In this document: piece by piece, positions 41,669 through 50,458 of the stretch
How the letters are laid out: every line of letters starts with the position of its first letter
How positions within the stretch are numbered: the stretch's first letter is position 1
NCBI GenBank assembly: GCA_025462645.1
Contig: JAOAPB010000001.1
Coordinates: 1 to 64,000 of the forward strand
Reading direction: 5' to 3'
Origin: Edaphobacter sp.
Lineage (GTDB): Bacteria; Acidobacteriota; Terriglobia; Terriglobales; Acidobacteriaceae
DNA: 64,000 bases
Notes under the pieces: generated by a model
What the model was told of the DNA's origin: nothing
Database searches by the model: none
What the model saw: only the letters and a program-made list of their open reading frames with translations
Made by a program: the position numbers and the translations under genes

Positions 41669-42241
41669 TTAGTTGAATCTTGGGTCGGAGGTCGGGGAGG
41701 CACTGGGGGGCTTTGCCGCTCGCTGATCATTGGACGATGTCTTCGCCGAGGGGATCCGGGTTGCCTCAAAGCTTGTAATTTTCCATCCTCCTGAAGGCAG
41801 ACGCCGGTATACCCGGGTGTATCGGAACGTTCCCTGCACGGGGCCGGTTTCGTTGGTCCCCTCGACCTCTGCCCGAGAGGTCACGATCGCAATTCCCCCG
41901 ATCAGTTTTACCTTCCTGTCGCTTAGCTCTATTTTGCTGAGCATCAGCTTATGCGAGCGTACGCGGTCGAGCTGCTGCGCCTTGGTGCTCACCTGACCCG
42001 ACATGGAGATGCCGATGAAATCGTCTGAAAGCAACTTGTCCATAGTGACAGCATCGCTCGCCAGCTGAGCCATCCGCCACTGCTCCTCTAGCAACTCTAC
42101 CTGCCGTTTAGCATCATGTTTCTTCTCGGAATGGTTGCCGGCAGCTAAAGCATGCTGCGGATTAACGGCCACGACAAAACAGGTCAGCAAAGAGGCGGCA
42201 GCTAACAGAGAGACACGAAATAATTGGACTGACCGAGGCAT
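41669..42241 (-). CDS. Secreted NTF2-like (DUF4440-type) protein
   Basis: 190 residues with a signal peptide (FRVSLLAAASLLTCFVVAV, ending near HALAAG). The mature domain has the SnoaL/DUF4440 pattern: LLEEQWRMAQLASDAVTMDKLLSDDFIGISMSGQVSTKAQ, then IAIVTSRAEVEGTNETGPVQGTFRYTRVYRRLPSGGWKITSFEATRI. This cone-shaped fold binds small ligands or acts as an enzyme, and the family is functionally diverse. A Ser/Lys/Pro-rich tail ends it. It stands alone on the minus strand. Confidence 0.82.
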   Translation of the reverse strand: MPRSVQLFRVSLLAAASLLTCFVVAVNPQHALAAGNHSEKKHDAKRQVELLEEQWRMAQLASDAVTMDKLLSDDFIGISMSGQVSTKAQQLDRVRSHKLMLSKIELSDRKVKLIGGIAIVTSRAEVEGTNETGPVQGTFRYTRVYRRLPSGGWKITSFEATRIPSAKTSSNDQRAAKPPSASPTSDPRFN

Positions 42242-42342
42242 AGACGTACCGGATGTTAGACCGGTTCGCCGCCTGGAGTCAAAGCCGCTTTAGTTGTACA
42301 GCTATATCGCGGTGACCCGGGTGTATTGCAAAGCCCGATAGA

Positions 42343-42630
42343 TCAACAGACAGCGGTCAGATTTTCGAGCTGTCGGTCACGCATCCTTTGGTAGAGGCCA
42401 CCAACCGCATATTGATGGAAGTGCGGAGCGTTGCGGTGATGATCCAGCGCAGCCTCATCGACATACTGCTCGTAGATCAGCACCGTGCAGGGTTCTCCCT
42501 CAACAAAGTGAGGGATGTAGCTCACACATCCCGGCTCCTGTCGCGAAGCGGACGTCAAGAGCCGCAGCCATTCGGCGACTTGTTCGCAATCTTCCTGCTC
42601 AAACTTCATGCGTACGATAAAACTCAACAT
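42343..42630 (-). CDS. Antibiotic biosynthesis monooxygenase (ABM) domain protein
   Basis: 95 residues from MLSFIVRMKFEQEDCEQV; the track start is eleven codons upstream, and the internal ATG has an AAGGG-like SD. The ABM ferredoxin-like fold is visible in SRQEPGCVSYIPHFVEGEPCTVLIYEQYVDEAALDHHRNAPHFHQY. Small ABM proteins include quinol monooxygenases (YgiN) and haem-degrading enzymes. His and Tyr residues in HHRNAPHFHQY match the usual active-site side. Substrate unknown. Confidence 0.8.
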   Translation of the reverse strand: MLSFIVRMKFEQEDCEQVAEWLRLLTSASRQEPGCVSYIPHFVEGEPCTVLIYEQYVDEAALDHHRNAPHFHQYAVGGLYQRMRDRQLENLTAVC

Positions 42631-42744
42631 AGTCTGCCCTTTTCTCTCTTGAACAGCTGCCATAAGTCATTGTCTTGAAGCGGGCAGAACTTCAATCCCG
42701 CCCTAAAGTGAACCACCAAGGAATATTCCCTGTCGATCAGAGGC

Positions 42745-44055
42745 TTAAGCCTTCAGCGCCTCGGCGAACTCCGGCAGCGTCATCGTCTGGTCGCGATCTG
42801 GTCCGGTAGAGACCATTCCGATCTTCGCACCCGACTCCTTCTCCAGGAACCGCAGATAGTCCTGCGCCAACTGCGGCAGCTTGTCGAACTCGGTGATGCC
42901 CTCGGTCGATGCCTTCCAGCCCTTCAGCCTCGTATAAATCGGCTGAATCGACTCAAATCCGCGCATATCGGCAGGGATCACATCCGTGATTTTTCCGTCA
43001 ATCTTGTAGCCCGTGCAAACGGGAATCTCCGCGCACTCGTCCATCACATCCATCTTCGTGACCACCAGCCACTCCGTACCGTTGATCATGTTGCTATAGC
43101 GCAACAGCGGCAGATCCAGCCAGCCACAACGCCGCGGACGGCCCGTCACCGCACCGTACTCCTGCCCACGCGCGCGAAGGAGATCGGCGGAGTCGTCGTG
43201 AATCTCCGTCGGGAACGGCCCTTCGCCGACTCGCGTCACATAAGCCTTGGTCACACCGATCACGGTGCCGATCTGCGTCGGGCCGACACCCGTCCCGGTG
43301 ACCGCACCCCCCGCCGTAGCCGACGAGGATGTCACAAACGGATATGTCCCATGGTCGATGTCGAGCAGCGCGCCCTGCGCCCCCTCGAACATCACCTTCT
43401 CGCCGTTCCGAATCGCCTCGTTCAGCATGACGGCCGTATCCGTCACAAACGGGGCTATCTGCTCGGCTGCCCGCGAGTACTCCTCGTACATCATCTTGGG
43501 ATCGAGCGGCTCCGTGCCGAACAGCGCATGGGCGATCGTGTTCTTCTCGTGGCAGGCGTTCTCGATATGCGTTCTCAGCAGCGCCGAGTTCAACAGATCG
43601 ACCACGCGCAGCCCGCTGCGATGCATCTTGTCCTCGTAGGCCGGCCCAATGCCACGGCTCGTCGTCCCGATCTTCGTCCGTCCCGGCGCATTCTCCGCCG
43701 CCAGTTCGATCATCCGGTGGTAGGGCAGGATCACCTGCGCCCGGTTCGATATGAAGAGCTGTCCATCCACCGGCAGCCCGGCGTCCTTCAGCTTCTTCAC
43801 CTCGTTCAGGAAGGCCATCGGGTCGAGCACGACACCATTGCCAATCACACCTTTGCACTCCGGCCGCAGCACGCCGCAGGGAATCAACTGGAGCACGAAC
43901 TTCTTGCCCTTGATGATGACCGTATGGCCGGCATTGTGCCCGCCCGCATACCGCGCCACCACAGAGAACCGCTCCGACAGCACATCGACGATCTTGCCTT
44001 TACCCTCATCGCCCCACTGGGCACCCAAAATTACCGCTGATCTGCGTTGACTCAC
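42745..44055 (-). CDS. purA: Adenylosuccinate synthetase
   Basis: 436 residues from a GTG at 44055 (reading MSQRRSAVILGAQWGDEGKGK); the upstream part of the track ORF has no family match. The GTP loop GAQWGDEGKGKIVD, GGHNAGHTVIIKGKKF, GTTSRGIGPAYEDK and GRPRRCGWLDLPLLRYS identify PurA. The enzyme makes adenylosuccinate from IMP and aspartate using GTP, the first committed step to AMP. GGAG lies about 12 bases before the GTG. It is the downstream neighbour of the vsr-ogt pair on the same strand, 121 bases apart. Confidence 0.97.
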   Translation of the reverse strand: MSQRRSAVILGAQWGDEGKGKIVDVLSERFSVVARYAGGHNAGHTVIIKGKKFVLQLIPCGVLRPECKGVIGNGVVLDPMAFLNEVKKLKDAGLPVDGQLFISNRAQVILPYHRMIELAAENAPGRTKIGTTSRGIGPAYEDKMHRSGLRVVDLLNSALLRTHIENACHEKNTIAHALFGTEPLDPKMMYEEYSRAAEQIAPFVTDTAVMLNEAIRNGEKVMFEGAQGALLDIDHGTYPFVTSSSATAGGAVTGTGVGPTQIGTVIGVTKAYVTRVGEGPFPTEIHDDSADLLRARGQEYGAVTGRPRRCGWLDLPLLRYSNMINGTEWLVVTKMDVMDECAEIPVCTGYKIDGKITDVIPADMRGFESIQPIYTRLKGWKASTEGITEFDKLPQLAQDYLRFLEKESGAKIGMVSTGPDRDQTMTLPEFAEALKA

Positions 44056-44176
44056 GTCTGATATGTCTCCAAAGGAAAGGCTTGGCCGGAATAGGCGCGC
44101 CTCGCACATGCGGACGCACCTCTCCCATCATATCGTGTCCCGCCCGAAGGCCCAACGAAATGCCGCGGTTTGTCTG

Positions 44177-44680
44177 TTAGAGAAGCCTGGCCTGGCGCGC
44201 CATGGGCGCATTCTCCAGCTCCAATAGAAATCGTTTGCGGTCGAGCCCACCGGCATATCCGGTCAGGCTCCCGTCGCTCCCCACGACGCGATGACACGGT
44301 ACGACGATGCTGATGGGGTTCCTGCCATTGGCCAAACCCACGGCCCGGATCGCAGCCCTGTTGCCAAACGCATCGGCGAGCTGCATGTAAGTGCGGGTCT
44401 CCCCATAGGGAATCCCTCGCAAGAGCTCCCATATACGCTGCTGGAACGCCGTGCCGGTTGCCGCGCTGGGAAACGTGAACGCGGTACGCCTCCTGTCGAA
44501 GTACTCCTGCAACTGCTCCACCACTATCTCGAAGCCAGACCGAGCGCGTGAGCCGAGCGTCTCCACCTCGGGTCCGCGCAGGTGGCTGGGCATATAGATA
44601 CCGCTGAGAACGCCGTCCGTGTGCACCAGCGTCAAAGTCCCCAACGGCGAGTCCATGAAGAAATGTTCCTTTACCGGCAT
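44177..44680 (-). CDS. ogt: Methylated-DNA-[protein]-cysteine S-methyltransferase
   Basis: 167 residues. FQQRIWELLRGIPYGETRTYMQLADAFGNRAAIRAVGLANGRNPISIVVPCHRVVGSDGSLTGYAGGLDRKRFLLELE (in pieces) contains the acceptor Cys in PCHRV and the Arg finger region. It removes alkyl groups from O6 of guanine or O4 of thymine in a suicide reaction. AAGGAG six bases before the ATG is an excellent SD and lies inside the end of vsr, whose stop overlaps this start by ten bases. The two are therefore translationally linked. Confidence 0.96.
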   Translation of the reverse strand: MPVKEHFFMDSPLGTLTLVHTDGVLSGIYMPSHLRGPEVETLGSRARSGFEIVVEQLQEYFDRRRTAFTFPSAATGTAFQQRIWELLRGIPYGETRTYMQLADAFGNRAAIRAVGLANGRNPISIVVPCHRVVGSDGSLTGYAGGLDRKRFLLELENAPMARQARLL

Positions 44681-45168
44681 CCCGATCTCCTTCCGTCAGC
44701 GGATACGCTTCGCCGACTCCTTGCCCTCTGCGTCATCCCTGCCGCTAGCCTACAACGCACCTCTGCTGCGATTCGCGCTGCTACACCATCCGGCTCTTCA
44801 TGCGACCAGAAGCGCATCACCGTCCACCCGGCCGCCTCAAGCGATGCGGTCGTGTGCGCGTCGCGAGCCTTGTTCGTGGCAATCTTCACAGCCCAATACT
44901 CCGCGTTGGACTTTGGCGGCAGATGATGCGCGGGACACCCATGCCAGAAACATCCATCCACGAAGATGGCAACGCGCACCCGAGAGAACACCATATCTGC
45001 GGTTCGCCGCAGTGTGGTGACAGGCCGTTCAGCCACGCGATAGCGCATCCCCAGCGCATGCACCGCGCAACGCACGGCAATCTCTGGCCCGGTATCCCGA
45101 GACCTGTTCCCCTGCATCACCCTGCGAACAGCGGGAGATGTAGCCCAGGACGTACCTCGATCCCTCAT
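44671..45168 (-). CDS. vsr: Very short patch repair (Vsr) endonuclease
   Basis: About 165 residues from the ATG at 45168; a start at 45228 is possible. Family features are RRVMQGNRSRDTGPEIAVR, the metal-binding Asp in TADMVFSRVRVAIFVDGCFWHGCPAHH and NKARDAHTTASLEAAGWTVMRFW. Vsr nicks beside T:G mismatches that arise when 5-methylcytosine deaminates. It normally accompanies a cytosine-C5 methyltransferase, but none is in the window. The final codons overlap the start of ogt, giving a two-gene unit for repair of damaged or deaminated bases. Confidence 0.92.
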   Translation of the reverse strand: MRDRGTSWATSPAVRRVMQGNRSRDTGPEIAVRCAVHALGMRYRVAERPVTTLRRTADMVFSRVRVAIFVDGCFWHGCPAHHLPPKSNAEYWAVKIATNKARDAHTTASLEAAGWTVMRFWSHEEPDGVAARIAAEVRCRLAAGMTQRARSRRSVSADGRRSGCR

Positions 45169-45462
45169 CGCCCGAAGCGGCGCACCCTCACAGACCATCG
45201 TCCCGGAAACATCCTTTGCTCTTCTCATCTCAACACTGCCTTAATCTCAGTTTTTGTCGCCGTGCGCGCCATGACACCCGGCGACCTGAGTCAAGGCTAG
45301 CGATCTCTATCCGCTCCCACACTCCGTTTCTTGCTCTTGAACTCGCTCCATTCCAGCCCCGAGGACCGGCCCAGTGTCCCGGCGCAAAACCAAGCTGAAT
45401 CCCCAAAGCGCCACAGCAGGGCAATAGCATAAACTGGCTCATCTTTCGGTGCTCTTTCTTCT

Positions 45463-47520
45463 ATGACCTCATCCCGGTTGCTGTACTGCAGTGCTGTCTT
45501 CCTCTCGGCGTTTCTCCTCTTCCTGGTTGAGCCCATGGCGGCCAAACAGCTGCTCCCCGTCCTGGGTGGCTCCTCCGCGGTGTGGCTAACCTGCCTGGTC
45601 TTCTTCCAGCTCACGCTACTGCTCGGCTACCTCTACGCTCACTGGCTGAACCGCAGCGCCTTCACCCTCCGGAGGCAGAGCCTGCATCTCGCCCTGTTGG
45701 CACTGGCGATCGTCCTCTCGGTCATAGCCTCTCTGTTCCACCTCAACCTGAGCCACGGCACGACCCATCCCGTCACGACGATCTTCGTCACCCTCACCGT
45801 AACCATCGGCCTTCCGTTCCTCCTGCTCGGGTCCACCAGCCCTCTCCTGCAGGTCTGGCTCTCCCGCAGCGAAGAGGGAAAGGTCTGGTATCGCCTCTTC
45901 GCCCTCTCCAACGCAGGATCGTTACTGGCGCTGGTCGTCTATCCCACCCTCGTCGAGCCGCACCTCTCGCTCAAACTCCAGCGCATCCTCTGGTCGCTGA
46001 GCTTCGTCGTCTACGCCATCCTGTGCGCCATCCTCTCCCGTCAGGCGCGATCGACAGGCCAGCCAGGCATCGCGCAGCAACAGTCGCCGGACACGCCGCC
46101 ATCCTCCACCGCGAAGAAGTGGCTCTGGTTCCTTCTGCCCATGGGCGCCGCCATGCAGCTGAGCGCGGTCACCAGCCACCTCACCGTCAACATCGCCGCC
46201 ATCCCGCTCCTCTGGATACTTCCTCTAGCCGTCTACCTGCTCACCTTCATCCTCGCCTTCGAGTTCCCCACCCTGTACCGTCGCGCAGTCATAGTCCGCC
46301 TCCTCGTCCTTATGCTCGCAAGCCTGGGCTACGCACTCTCGAAGATCGACACAGATCTTCCCATCGGCATCGGTATCCTCTTCTTCCTGGTCGAGCTCTT
46401 CCTCGCCTGCCTCTTCTGTCATGCGGAGGCCTACGCCCTGCGCCCCCGCCGCGTCTCCGAGACCACCCTCTTCTATCTCCTCATCGCCGCTGGCGGAGCG
46501 GCAGGAACCTTCTTCATCGGCATCGCCAGCCCGCTCCTCTTCACCGCGAACTACGATATCGCCATCTCGTTCCTGACGATTGCCGTCCTTGCACTCCTCG
46601 TCACATGGAGCGACGAATGGGGTCAGCGCCTTCTCTGGTCTACCGGAAGCGCGCTGTTGCTTGCCCTGGTGATCTTGCTGCACACCGCCAACGCACGCGA
46701 GGCCCTCGTCCAGGTGCGGAACTTCTACGGCGCGCTGCGCGTGAAACAGAGCTTCACCCCACCACAGAACGCGCCAGTGCGAATGCTTCTCAACGGCGCC
46801 ATCCAGCACGGAACGCAGCTCTTCGCCCCCGGCAAAAGCAAGATCCCGACCACCTACTATGCCGAGGACTCAGGCGTAGGCTTAGCTCTGCTTCACTGTT
46901 GCGAAGACCGCCCTCGGAACATCGGCCGTAATATCGGAGTCATAGGCCTTGGCGCGGGAACCCTGGCCGCCTACGGCACCCCGGCCGACCGCATCCGCTT
47001 CTACGAGATCAACCCTCTCGTCCGGCCCATCGCGGAGAACCTCTTCACCTACCTCCGCAACTCCCCCGCCCAGATCACCTTCGCGGAGGGCGACGCCCGC
47101 GCCTCGCTCACCCAGGAGGCCCCACAGCACTTCGACGTTCTCGTCGTCGACGCCTTCTCCGGCGACGCCATCCCCCTGCACCTGCTCACGACAGAGGCCA
47201 TCGCGCTCTATCGCAGACATCTCGCCGCAAATGGAATCCTCGCCTTCCACGTCTCCAATCAATATGTGGATCTCGCACCCGAGATCGCCAGACTAGCCGA
47301 CTCCGCAGGCATGATGGCAAGGACCGTCGATAGCCCTTCAACTGAGTCACGCGGAGCCTACCGAGCCGTCTGGGTTCTGGTAAGCACCAACGCCGACTTC
47401 TTCAATCGCCCCGACATCGTCTCCCTAGCCTTGCCGGTGCCCGCCATCCCCGGGCTCCGAACTTGGACCGACGACTACTCTAGCCTTCTACCCGTTCTTC
47501 AACTGACAGGCCACTACTAA
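45463..47520 (+). CDS. Polytopic membrane protein with spermidine-synthase-like domain
   Basis: 685 residues. The N-terminal 400 residues contain about ten hydrophobic helices (AVFLSAFLLFLVEPMAAKQLLPVLGGSSAVWLTCLVF at the start), and the C-terminal 250 residues are a Rossmann methyltransferase-like fold similar to polyamine synthases (GVIGLGAGTLAAYG, RFYEINPLVRPIA, FAEGDARASL, VLVVDAFSGDAIPLHLLT). The combined architecture is common and usually annotated as fused spermidine synthase; its reaction is not established. No usual SD was found. It is convergent with the YncE-like gene, 12 bases apart. Confidence 0.87.
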   Translation: MTSSRLLYCSAVFLSAFLLFLVEPMAAKQLLPVLGGSSAVWLTCLVFFQLTLLLGYLYAHWLNRSAFTLRRQSLHLALLALAIVLSVIASLFHLNLSHGTTHPVTTIFVTLTVTIGLPFLLLGSTSPLLQVWLSRSEEGKVWYRLFALSNAGSLLALVVYPTLVEPHLSLKLQRILWSLSFVVYAILCAILSRQARSTGQPGIAQQQSPDTPPSSTAKKWLWFLLPMGAAMQLSAVTSHLTVNIAAIPLLWILPLAVYLLTFILAFEFPTLYRRAVIVRLLVLMLASLGYALSKIDTDLPIGIGILFFLVELFLACLFCHAEAYALRPRRVSETTLFYLLIAAGGAAGTFFIGIASPLLFTANYDIAISFLTIAVLALLVTWSDEWGQRLLWSTGSALLLALVILLHTANAREALVQVRNFYGALRVKQSFTPPQNAPVRMLLNGAIQHGTQLFAPGKSKIPTTYYAEDSGVGLALLHCCEDRPRNIGRNIGVIGLGAGTLAAYGTPADRIRFYEINPLVRPIAENLFTYLRNSPAQITFAEGDARASLTQEAPQHFDVLVVDAFSGDAIPLHLLTTEAIALYRRHLAANGILAFHVSNQYVDLAPEIARLADSAGMMARTVDSPSTESRGAYRAVWVLVSTNADFFNRPDIVSLALPVPAIPGLRTWTDDYSSLLPVLQLTGHY

Positions 47521-47532
47521 ACCTTCACGCAA

Positions 47533-48546
47533 TCAGCGCGCCCAACCCAGCCCATCCGTAAACTTGCCGGCATCGATCAGCCGCGCCACCTTCATCGTCT
47601 TCAGATCGATCATCGCCACCTGATCGGCGAAGTTGCACGCCACATAGGCTGACTTCCCATCGTCGCTTACAAGCACCTCCGACGGTCCACCCGGGACATC
47701 GATCGTCTGCGCCACCTTCATCGTCTTCAGATCGACCACCGCCACCTGCTTCACATCCCGCAGCGTGACCAGCAGCCATCGCCCATCGACAGTCGGAGCC
47801 GTGCCATAACCCTTACCCGGCAGCGGAACCCACGTCTTCACCTTGTTCGTCGCCGTATCGATCACCGCCAGCTGCGGCTTCTTCTGGTCCGCCGTAAACA
47901 CCATGCTGTCGTCCCGCGAGACCGCGATCCGCTGCGTATTCTCCGAGATCGGGATAATCGCAACCGTCTTCCGCGCCTTCATGTCCAGCACCGACACCGT
48001 CCCCGGACCGACATTTGCCGTATAGCCATGCAGCCCGTCATGCGAGAGCGCCAGCATATGCGACTGCTCCTGCCCCGTAGGAACAGACCCGACGATCTTC
48101 AGCGTCTTCGGGTCGATGATGCTCACCGACTTATCCAGCTCCGTCGTCACATACAGCATTCCGCTGTTCTTGTCGTAGACCGCGCAATGCGGCCGTACCC
48201 CATGCCCAAAGTCCACCTTGTTCACAACCTTGCGGCTGGCGATATCGATCACGGCCATCTCGCTGCCGTCCGTCCCTGCCCTGCTCACGCCGGAGTTGCC
48301 ATAGATGGGCACATAAGCCAGCTTGCCATCTGGAGACACCGCTACCTCATGTCCGGTCACGCCACCCACCGGCACGGACGCAACAACTTTGCCCGCACCA
48401 ACATCGACGAGGCTCATGGTGGCATCCTTCTGATTGATCGTCAGCAGCAGGCCAGCTTTAGCATGGCCCTGCGCATAACCGAGACCCGCGGCAACGCTCA
48501 TAGCCGCACACACTACCGCCGAACGCAAGAGGTTTTGATTCTTCAT
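47533..48546 (-). CDS. YncE/YVTN-type secreted beta-propeller protein
   Basis: 337 residues from the ATG at 48546; the track start at 48588 is a TTG. A signal peptide (LLRSAVVCAAMSVAAGLGYAQ) is followed by seven or so blades of the YVTN kind: KVVASVPVGGVTGHEVAVSPDGKLAYVP, GLHGYTANVGPGTVSVLDMKARKTVAIIPI, KMKVAQTIDVPGGPSEVLVSDDGKSAYVACNF (in pieces). Such propellers bind partners or ligands in the periplasm; no catalytic residue is recognised. The last two blades are almost repeats at DNA level (cttcatcgtcttcagatcga recurs). It is divergent from mutM. Confidence 0.87.
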   Translation of the reverse strand: MKNQNLLRSAVVCAAMSVAAGLGYAQGHAKAGLLLTINQKDATMSLVDVGAGKVVASVPVGGVTGHEVAVSPDGKLAYVPIYGNSGVSRAGTDGSEMAVIDIASRKVVNKVDFGHGVRPHCAVYDKNSGMLYVTTELDKSVSIIDPKTLKIVGSVPTGQEQSHMLALSHDGLHGYTANVGPGTVSVLDMKARKTVAIIPISENTQRIAVSRDDSMVFTADQKKPQLAVIDTATNKVKTWVPLPGKGYGTAPTVDGRWLLVTLRDVKQVAVVDLKTMKVAQTIDVPGGPSEVLVSDDGKSAYVACNFADQVAMIDLKTMKVARLIDAGKFTDGLGWAR

Positions 48547-48654
48547 AAGGAGGCAAGTATAGCCGCACAAAACTCCCCTAGTCTCCAACTATTTCGCAGC
48601 CGCCAACACGGCGATCAACCACGCCGTCCAGCCGCCCCATATACTGCAAGGGTC

Positions 48655-49497
48655 ATGCCCGAACTCCCTGAAGTCGAAACCATCGCCAACGGCGTCCACG
48701 AGCGCATCCACGGCCAGACCATCCAGTCCGTCTGGACGAGCAACAAGCCCCAGACCTTCAAATCAACCCCGGATGAGATCGTCCAAGTCCTCACGAAAAG
48801 TCGCATCGACCGTGTCTACCGCGTAGGCAAGACCATCGTCATCGATCTCACTCGCGGCAAAAGACCCGCCCAGTTTCTCATCCACCTCGGCATGACCGGC
48901 CGACTCCTCGTCTCCACCCCCGACACCCCGATCCCTCCCCACACCCACGCTATCCTCAGCCTCAGCAGCCGACCCGATGCTGCCTCTGGTAATAAAGAGC
49001 TCCGCTTCGTAGACGCCCGCCGCTTCGGCCGCCTCTCCGTAGTCGCCTCAGCCGATGACGAGACGAAATACGCAGGCCCCGGCAAAGAGCCCCTCACCAT
49101 CCCGCTCGCAGACTTCATCACCCTCTTCCGCAACCGCAAGACCCCCATCAAGGCCGCGCTGCTCAACCAGAGCCTCCTGCATGGCGTCGGCAATATCTAC
49201 GCCGACGAGGCGCTCTTCCACTCCGGCATCCGTCCCCTCCGCCAAGCCGGTCGCCTCACCCGCGCCGAGCTCACCCGCCTCCGCACCGCGCTCCAGAAGG
49301 TCCTCCGCGACGCCATCAAGCTAGGCGGCTCCTCCGTCTCCGACTACGTAGACGCCGACGGTGTAGCCGGCTTCTTCCAGCTCCACCACCACGTCTACAG
49401 CCGCACCGGCCAACCCTGCCGCATCTGCAAGACCCCCATCAAACGCATCGTCGTAGGCGGCCGCAGCACACACTTCTGCCCTATATGCCAAAAGTAG
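48655..49497 (+). CDS. mutM: Formamidopyrimidine-DNA glycosylase
   Basis: 280 residues from MPELPEVETIANGVHERIHG, which fixes the start because Pro-2 is the catalytic nucleophile; the track adds 209 spurious codons. LIHLGMTGRLLVS, LLHGVGNIYADEALFHSGIRPL and the C-terminal zinc finger CRICKTPIKRIVVGGRSTHFCPIC complete the Fpg/Nei pattern. The enzyme excises 8-oxoguanine and ring-opened purines and nicks the DNA. Only AAGGG two bases before the ATG resembles an SD. Convergent with the ROK gene. Confidence 0.97.
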   Translation: MPELPEVETIANGVHERIHGQTIQSVWTSNKPQTFKSTPDEIVQVLTKSRIDRVYRVGKTIVIDLTRGKRPAQFLIHLGMTGRLLVSTPDTPIPPHTHAILSLSSRPDAASGNKELRFVDARRFGRLSVVASADDETKYAGPGKEPLTIPLADFITLFRNRKTPIKAALLNQSLLHGVGNIYADEALFHSGIRPLRQAGRLTRAELTRLRTALQKVLRDAIKLGGSSVSDYVDADGVAGFFQLHHHVYSRTGQPCRICKTPIKRIVVGGRSTHFCPICQK

Positions 49498-49508
49498 CCG
49501 CTGACTCG

Positions 49509-50426
49509 CTAACCGGCTGACACGCCGTTCCTAAAGCCCGCAGCCTGCTCCGCCGACACCGCCGCCCCAATCACCCGAACCTCCGGCTTGTCTTCCACGA
49601 TCTCCAGCGCGTAGCTCTGCAGCGGGCTCATCTTAACCATCTGCTGCATGTAGTCCTTCAGCATCGGCAGATCCAAAAACCGTGCGTTGAAGCCCGTCAG
49701 GAAGAACTTGCCCGGCCCAGCCATATGCACCGACGTCGCCGTGGCAGCCGCCAGAGCCTTATGCCAGAGCCGCTTGAACTCCACACACCGGGCCTCGCCA
49801 TTCTTCGCAGCCTCGAAGACCTCCTCCGGCTCCATATCCAGAAACCGCAGCCGCATCGCCCGATGCCCCATAATGCCTTCCATGTGTCCGCGTCCACCGC
49901 ACCCGCAGTACCGCTCCTTGTCATCGAGCGTCACCACCGAGTGCCCTCCCTCCCACGTTCCAGGAGTAAATGGATACCGCCCATACCCAATTCCAACGCC
50001 CAGCGTCCACACGCGAATCATGCTGTCCAGCTTCCCATGCGTCGAAGCCAGCCCCGCGGCCATTCCATCCGCGTCATTCACAATCGTCACCGCTGTGTCG
50101 AGATCGTGGCTCCGAAGCTCCGTCGTCAGCAGCTCCCGCATCCGTGCGCCCTTGAGCTGCGGCAGGTTCGGAGACTCTTCCACCACCCCGTTCTTCACCA
50201 GTCCAGGGACCGCAACCCCGACGGCGGCGATATCCTTCGCGCCGTTCGCCGCCAGCACGACCTCTTCAGAGATCGTCTGAATCAACGCCTCCGTATGCAG
50301 CTCCACCAGCGCGTCCCGGTCTTCCTCACTCGCGGGAAAGCTTCGCAGCCCCCCATCCAGCTTGTGGTCCACGACCAGCCCAGCCGAGATGCGCTCCGAT
50401 AAAATAACTCCGATCGTCTTCGCCAT
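49509..50426 (-). CDS. ROK-family sugar kinase/regulator-like protein
   Basis: 305 residues without an N-terminal DNA-binding domain, so a kinase rather than a repressor. AAVGVAVPGLVKNGVVEESPNLPQLKG, VTIVNDADGMAAG and the zinc-binding CGCGGRGHMEG are typical ROK elements. The catalytic Asp would be in NDAD. Known relatives phosphorylate glucose, fructose, N-acetylmannosamine or similar sugars with ATP; the sugar is not determined. It lies 32 bases downstream of sthA on the same strand, linking sugar phosphorylation with pyridine nucleotide balance. Confidence 0.85.
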   Translation of the reverse strand: MAKTIGVILSERISAGLVVDHKLDGGLRSFPASEEDRDALVELHTEALIQTISEEVVLAANGAKDIAAVGVAVPGLVKNGVVEESPNLPQLKGARMRELLTTELRSHDLDTAVTIVNDADGMAAGLASTHGKLDSMIRVWTLGVGIGYGRYPFTPGTWEGGHSVVTLDDKERYCGCGGRGHMEGIMGHRAMRLRFLDMEPEEVFEAAKNGEARCVEFKRLWHKALAAATATSVHMAGPGKFFLTGFNARFLDLPMLKDYMQQMVKMSPLQSYALEIVEDKPEVRVIGAAVSAEQAAGFRNGVSAG

Positions 50427-50458
50427 GCCTCTTCCGCCTCACCCTGAGCCCGCGTTCT

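Noticed and set aside
45297-45614. Minus-strand ORF between vsr and the membrane protein
   Set aside because: It overlaps the first helices of the membrane protein and has no signal, motif or SD.
48028-48654. N-terminal extension of mutM in the ORF track
   Set aside because: Fpg enzymes need Pro at position 2; the MPELPEVE start at 48655 satisfies this, and the extension is antisense to the YncE-like gene.
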